This document shows positions 33,542 through 36,854 of a DNA stretch of 36,854 nt, one piece after another. How positions within the stretch are numbered: the stretch's first letter is position 1; the number at the start of each line of letters is the position of its first letter. This DNA is from CAZJHX01 sp964545715 (GTDB lineage: Bacteria; Myxococcota_A; UBA9042; GCA-2863065), in assembly GCA_964545715.1 (NCBI GenBank), contig CAZJHX010000106.1, positions 1-36,854 on the forward strand, in the 5' to 3' direction. The position numbers and the translations under genes were made by a program. The notes below the pieces were generated by a model that did not search any database, was not told the origin of the DNA, and saw nothing but the letters and a program-made list of their open reading frames with translations.

Positions 33542-35485
33542 TTGGCAGTAAATTGGTTGAGAGCGGTGCTGCTGCTCGTTCTCGTCGCGGCGTTGAGCGC
33601 CTGCGGTGGGGACTCAAACGGTAGAGCCCCAGTTAAAGGTGAGAAGCTCGACGCGGAGACCACAGGGTCGACCGGCGTCGGTGACGATACAGGTGTCGGC
33701 ACCGACGACGGCCTGGACACTACCGGTGTGGACGACACCTCCGGGACGGACGACGGCACGGACACCGGGCCGCCTGAGAAGCCGCCTGTCTATCAACCCG
33801 AAGACGCGTGCGAGGACAATGAGGACTGCGACGGCGGCTGGTGTGTGACCACGGCGGAGGGCAAGTTCTGTACGGACTTCTGTGTGTCGGACTGTCCTCA
33901 GGGGTGGACGTGCGCGCAGGTCAGCCAGACCGGCGAGGACCTTGTATATGTGTGCGTGCCCAAGTACGCCCGGCTGTGCGACCCGTGCGCCAGCAACGCG
34001 GACTGCATTGAGTACGACAGCCAGGCGGGCAACGCCTGCATCACGTATGGCGGGGAGGGATCGTTCTGCGGCGTGGCATGCAAGGAGGAGCTGGACTGCC
34101 CGCAGGGGTACAGCTGCCAGGAGCTGCCGACGGCGGACGAGCCCCAGTGCATCCCAATCGATGACAGTGGCGCGCCGACCCAGTGCACGTGCTCCAAGCT
34201 GGCCAGCCAGACCGGCAAGTGGACCACGTGCTTCAACAGCAACGAGCACGGCACCTGCTACGGAGAGCGTCTGTGCGCGCCCGGCGGCCTGACCGAGTGC
34301 ACCGCTGAGTCGCCGAAAGTCGAGATCTGCAACGCGCAGGACGACAACTGCGACAACCAGGTGGACAACATCACGGTGCCGGAGGTCTGCGAGGTCAAAA
34401 ACGAGTTCGGCACCTGCTACGGCGAGCTGGCCTGCACCCCGGGCCTGGGCACAGGCACCTGCAACGCGGGTACGCCGCAAAACGAGGTCTGCGACGGCGT
34501 CGACCAGAACTGCGACAGCATCCCGGACGACGGCTTCACCGACACGGACGGTGACCTGCAGGCCGACTGCGTGGACGAGGATGACGACAACGACGGCATC
34601 CCGGACACCAGCGACAACTGCCAGTTTGTGGCCAACCCGGAGCAGGAGGACAACGAGGGCGACGGCGAGGGCGACGCGTGCGACCCCGACGACGACAACG
34701 ACGGCTATCCCGACCTGGGCGAGCCCCCGGACTGCGAGCCCAAGAACCCCAACGTAAACCCGGGCGCGCCGGAGATCTGCGACGGCGAGGACAACGACTG
34801 CGACGGGGACAAGGACGAGGACCTCTGCGACGACGGCAACCTGTGCACCGACGACAAGTGCAACACCGACGGCAGCTGCACCAACGCCCCCAACGCGCTG
34901 GGCTGCGATGACGGCTCGGTCTGCACCCAGGTCGACAAGTGCCAGGGCGGCGTCTGCACCGGCCTGAACAACCTGAACTGCGACGACGGCAACGCCTGCA
35001 CCGACGATCCGTGCGACCCGGCGGGCGGCTGCCAGCACATCAACAACAACACGCCGTGCGAAGACGGCAACCAGTGCACCGAAAACGACGCTTGCTTCAA
35101 CGGCAGCTGCAAGACGGGCACGCCGAAGAACTGCGACGACGGCAACCCGTGCACCCAGAACCTGGGCTGCAGTCCGGCGACCGGCTGCGCCCCGCCGGTC
35201 CCGCTGAACGGCAACTACTGCAAATACAGCAATCACCCACACTGCGGTGGAGGCACGTGCGCCGGCACCAGCTGCATCGCGGCCAACAACTCCTTCTGCG
35301 ATGACGGCGACGCCTGCACGGGCCAGGACAAATGCATCGGCGGCAGCTGCGTCGGCGGCCCGCCGCCTATCGACTGCAACCAACAGTGCCAGGCCAAGGG
35401 CTTCCTCTGCTTCGCGGTAGGCACCTGCATCGAGGTCTTCGGCAGCCCCTCCTGCGCCGGACTATGCGTCGGCCAGTGCGGCTGA
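33542..35485 (+). CDS. Cys-rich lipoprotein with MopE-type, thrombospondin-3-like and CDDGNxCT repeats
   Basis: A 647-residue predicted lipoprotein, signal ending LSAC, then a Thr/Gly/Asp linker (about residues 20-85). Two Cys-rich units follow (CDGGWC, CPQGWTC, CPQGYSC), then three MopE-like motifs (CNAQDDNCDNQVDN, CDGVDQNCDSIPDD, CDGEDNDCDGDKDE). Between the second and third lie calcium-binding Asp repeats (DTDGDLQADCVDEDDDNDG). The C-terminal third has about six CDDGNACTDDPC-type repeats. The start is TTG 33542, because GGCGGAGG lies about nine bases upstream; a GTG at 33521 is an alternative. The end overlaps the next lipoprotein by 22 bases. A disulfide-rich, metal-binding surface protein is inferred. 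Confidence 0.83.
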   Translation: MAVNWLRAVLLLVLVAALSACGGDSNGRAPVKGEKLDAETTGSTGVGDDTGVGTDDGLDTTGVDDTSGTDDGTDTGPPEKPPVYQPEDACEDNEDCDGGWCVTTAEGKFCTDFCVSDCPQGWTCAQVSQTGEDLVYVCVPKYARLCDPCASNADCIEYDSQAGNACITYGGEGSFCGVACKEELDCPQGYSCQELPTADEPQCIPIDDSGAPTQCTCSKLASQTGKWTTCFNSNEHGTCYGERLCAPGGLTECTAESPKVEICNAQDDNCDNQVDNITVPEVCEVKNEFGTCYGELACTPGLGTGTCNAGTPQNEVCDGVDQNCDSIPDDGFTDTDGDLQADCVDEDDDNDGIPDTSDNCQFVANPEQEDNEGDGEGDACDPDDDNDGYPDLGEPPDCEPKNPNVNPGAPEICDGEDNDCDGDKDEDLCDDGNLCTDDKCNTDGSCTNAPNALGCDDGSVCTQVDKCQGGVCTGLNNLNCDDGNACTDDPCDPAGGCQHINNNTPCEDGNQCTENDACFNGSCKTGTPKNCDDGNPCTQNLGCSPATGCAPPVPLNGNYCKYSNHPHCGGGTCAGTSCIAANNSFCDDGDACTGQDKCIGGSCVGGPPPIDCNQQCQAKGFLCFAVGTCIEVFGSPSCAGLCVGQCG

Positions 35486-35820
35486 CAACCCTCGCGGTCC
35501 TGGTAACCGCTGCCCTCACGACCTTCAACGCGACCGGATGCGAATCGGAGCTGCCGGTCAATGACTACTGCGACCCGGCAGCTCCCACGACCAAACCCAG
35601 CGAGGAAGGCGAAGACCACAACACCTGCGAACCGTGCGAAACCAACGAGGAGTGCGTCACGGGCGGCAACCCCTGCTGCACCGATCTCCACCGCTGGACC
35701 TGCCTGCACGAGAAGGTCGCCGACCGCCTCCCGAAGTGCGAAGCCAGCTGCGATCTGGTCCCCCCGAACCCGGGCAACCAGCGCTGCCTGTGCGCAGACG
35801 GCACCTGCCAGGCCCGCTGA
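35464..35820 (+). CDS. Small Cys-rich lipoprotein
   Basis: The 118-residue protein has a basic N-terminus (MRRPVRL), a hydrophobic stretch and a lipobox ending NATGC. A mature part with many Cys follows (CEPCETNEECVTGGNPCCTD, CEASCDL, CLCADGTC), resembling the Cys-rich units of the preceding lipoprotein. Family not recognised. ATG 35464 overlaps the end of the preceding gene by 22 bases in another frame, which implies coupled translation and a paired function at the envelope. The frame is open upstream to 35332, but that part is an Arg-rich shadow. Confidence 0.75.
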   Translation: MRRPVRLTTLAVLVTAALTTFNATGCESELPVNDYCDPAAPTTKPSEEGEDHNTCEPCETNEECVTGGNPCCTDLHRWTCLHEKVADRLPKCEASCDLVPPNPGNQRCLCADGTCQAR

Positions 35821-35832
35821 CACCGCGCCGGT

Positions 35833-35849
35833 GGACATGTCCGCGGACA
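35833..35849. promoter_or_regulatory. Two overlapping perfect palindromes, candidate operator
   Basis: GGACATGTCC (35833-35842) and TGTCCGCGGACA (35838-35849) overlap, giving GGACA-TGTCC-GC-GGACA half-sites. They lie in the 122-base gap before the C39-like peptidase gene. The rest of that gap shows nothing else I can support. An operator for an unknown regulator is possible; chance is not excluded. Confidence 0.35.
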
Positions 35850-35942
35850 CCCCGCGGCTTGGGTCGCTCGACCAAAATCGCGTGACTGCGCGAGTATCCA
35901 CGCCGCAAAGCGGCTGGCGCCCCACTTGCACTCAATCCGGGT

Positions 35943-36686
35943 ATGAATTCAGCGCCGATCGCCGCCCTCTCCTCCCAGGCCCAGTCTCACGCACCGGCAG
36001 CACGCCCGCTCCAGGACAACGCAGAGCTCCGCTCCTCCCTGAGCATTCTCGGCTATCAGGAGGGCGCCGAGGCCGTGTCCCCCCGCCAGCTCGCCCAGGC
36101 GACCGGGACCACCGACCCGCAAAATGCGCCGATCATCGACCAGCATCGGATGAACCACCGCTACAAGGGCGCCTTCTGCGGTATTGCGACGCTGCTGTCG
36201 ACCTTGTCCGGAGCGGGCAAGAACCCTGGCGTGGACATCTCCAACTCGCGAGACCTTGACCGCTTCTCCGACGGCATCTACATCCCGGGTGCAGGCTCCA
36301 GCGGCGTCGCGATGGCGCGCAAGCTCCAGGATTTCGGCCAAAAAGACGCGCGCTTCATCACCACCGGCACCACCGCCCAGGTCGTGGCCACCGTGCAGGC
36401 CGGCAAGCCGGTCCCGGTCGGCTTCGTCAGCATGGGCGGCAAAGTCACCCAGGCGCCCAAACCGTCAGCGCGCTACGGCGCCGCGATCAAGCCCGGCGCC
36501 AACCACGAACACCGCTTCGGTCCCAGCGGCCACTGGGCCACGGTGGTAGGCATCGAAGGCGACCCCACCAACCCAACCCACTTCATAATCAACGACTCGG
36601 ACACCGGCGCCCAGCTGAAGATGACCCGCGCGGACTTCGAGCGTCACACGGCCGCCCACGAGGGCATCTGGATGATTCCGCACTGA
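35943..36686 (+). CDS. C39-like cysteine peptidase without signal peptide
   Basis: The 247-residue protein has an Ala/Pro/Gln-rich N-terminus and then a papain-like fold of C39 type. Cys79 lies in YKGAFCGIATLL, His197 in SGHWATVVGIEGD and Asp218 in FIINDSDTG, in the order and spacing of a C39-type triad. No secretion signal or membrane segment is visible. There is no ABC transporter, which would normally accompany bacteriocin-processing C39 peptidases. It could act in the cytosol, leave by a specialised route, or be an effector. ATG 35943 has only a weak CCGGGT upstream. It stands alone before the tRNA gene. Confidence 0.72.
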   Translation: MNSAPIAALSSQAQSHAPAARPLQDNAELRSSLSILGYQEGAEAVSPRQLAQATGTTDPQNAPIIDQHRMNHRYKGAFCGIATLLSTLSGAGKNPGVDISNSRDLDRFSDGIYIPGAGSSGVAMARKLQDFGQKDARFITTGTTAQVVATVQAGKPVPVGFVSMGGKVTQAPKPSARYGAAIKPGANHEHRFGPSGHWATVVGIEGDPTNPTHFIINDSDTGAQLKMTRADFERHTAAHEGIWMIPH

Positions 36687-36738
36687 GCAGACGACTGCCA
36701 CCTTGTAATGGGTGCCGCCCTGAGCACCGCCCCGCCCG

Positions 36739-36767
36739 TTGACACCCAGCACCCTCACTGCTACTAG
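36739..36767 (+). promoter_or_regulatory. Sigma70 promoter of the tRNA-Arg gene
   Basis: A perfect TTGACA (36739-36744) is followed by 17 bases and TACTAG (36762-36767). The predicted transcription start, near 36775, lies a few bases before the mature 5' end at 36782, as expected for a tRNA gene. Confidence 0.65.
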
Positions 36768-36781
36768 ATTCAGCCTCGGAT

Positions 36782-36854
36782 GCGCGCATAGCTCAGTTGG
36801 ATAGAGCGCTGGCCTCCGAAGCCAGAGGCCGCAGGTTTGCCGCCGCTCCTGCGG
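36782..36854 (+). tRNA. tRNA-Arg (anticodon CCG), 3' end at the window edge
   Basis: The acceptor strand GCGCGCA (36782-36788) is followed by the D-stem GCTC/GAGC. The anticodon stem CTGGC/GCCAG flanks loop CTCCGAA, giving anticodon CCG (36816-36818), which reads CGG arginine codons. A five-base variable loop follows. The T-stem GCAGG (36831-36835) pairs with CCTGC (36848-36852), but the loop between is 12 bases (TTTGCCGCCGCT) rather than the usual seven starting TTC. Only two bases remain, so the 3' acceptor strand cannot be checked. The end may be an assembly error or a real disruption. Confidence 0.75.

Noticed and set aside
34770..35350. Regular repeated units (CDDGNxCT) considered as a CRISPR or satellite array
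   Set aside because: The repeats are in frame, degenerate at DNA level and encode Cys-rich protein units.
33614..35383. A 589-codon minus-strand open frame opposite the Cys-rich lipoprotein
   Set aside because: Its Val/Ala-rich composition is the complement of Asp/Cys-rich repeats; the plus strand has the signal peptide and motifs.

Overview
The window is GC-rich, densely packed bacterial chromosome. It carries housekeeping genes (riboflavin synthesis, nusB, csrA, bipA/typA, an A-type Fe-S assembly protein, a tRNA-Arg) among lineage-specific surface proteins. Those are lipoproteins with Thr/Gly/Asp-rich linkers, MopE-type CDGxDNDCDGxxDE motifs, thrombospondin-3-like Asp repeats, Kelch repeats, von Willebrand A (vWA) domains and a membrane-anchored Ser/Thr kinase. 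This mix points to Myxococcota or another lineage of the former Deltaproteobacteria; the genus cannot be fixed from the sequence. I see no insertion sequence, phage gene, CRISPR array or plasmid origin, and no gene-free gap over 300 bases.

Layout. 1-4368 (+): the 3' end of ribD, then ribE, an unfamiliar lipoprotein, ribH, nusB and a stand-alone M17 aminopeptidase N-domain, closely spaced or overlapping. 4365-9395 (-): a Dyp-type peroxidase, a PilZ protein and a 1257-residue MopE/Kelch lipoprotein. 9438-11525 (+): a promoter, an orphan 2-isopropylmalate synthase allosteric domain and a fold-type II PLP enzyme. 11526-19063 (-): a YfbK-like vWA lipoprotein, a large zinc-ribbon polytopic membrane protein split by a frameshift, and a TPR-like/Ser-Thr kinase. 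19194-23653 (+): a threonine synthase-like enzyme, an SsnA-like amidohydrolase and a short YgfK-like iron-sulfur protein, overlapping. 23655-27011 (-): csrA, a MocA-like nucleotidyltransferase, uracil and hypoxanthine phosphoribosyltransferases, a metallo-beta-lactamase-fold hydrolase and a small unknown gene. 27136-31605 (+): a receiver/degenerate GGDEF protein, tandem vWA paralogues flanking a large inverted repeat, and an IscA/ErpA-type protein with a near-consensus promoter. 31615-33426 (-): bipA. 33542-36854 (+): two overlapping Cys-rich lipoproteins, a C39-like peptidase and a tRNA-Arg cut by the window edge.

The strongest leads are: (i) the threonine synthase-like/ssnA/ygfK operon, in which YgfK appears to lack the FAD/NAD(P) module and which lies beside a MocA-like gene and purine/pyrimidine salvage genes; (ii) the free-standing LeuA allosteric domain paired with a PLP enzyme; (iii) a lipoprotein inside the riboflavin operon that resembles a caspase/CHAT fold without catalytic residues; (iv) a receiver plus degenerate GGDEF protein divergent from csrA; and (v) a roughly 150-nt inverted repeat between duplicated vWA genes. 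All assignments come from reading motifs; no database search was run.
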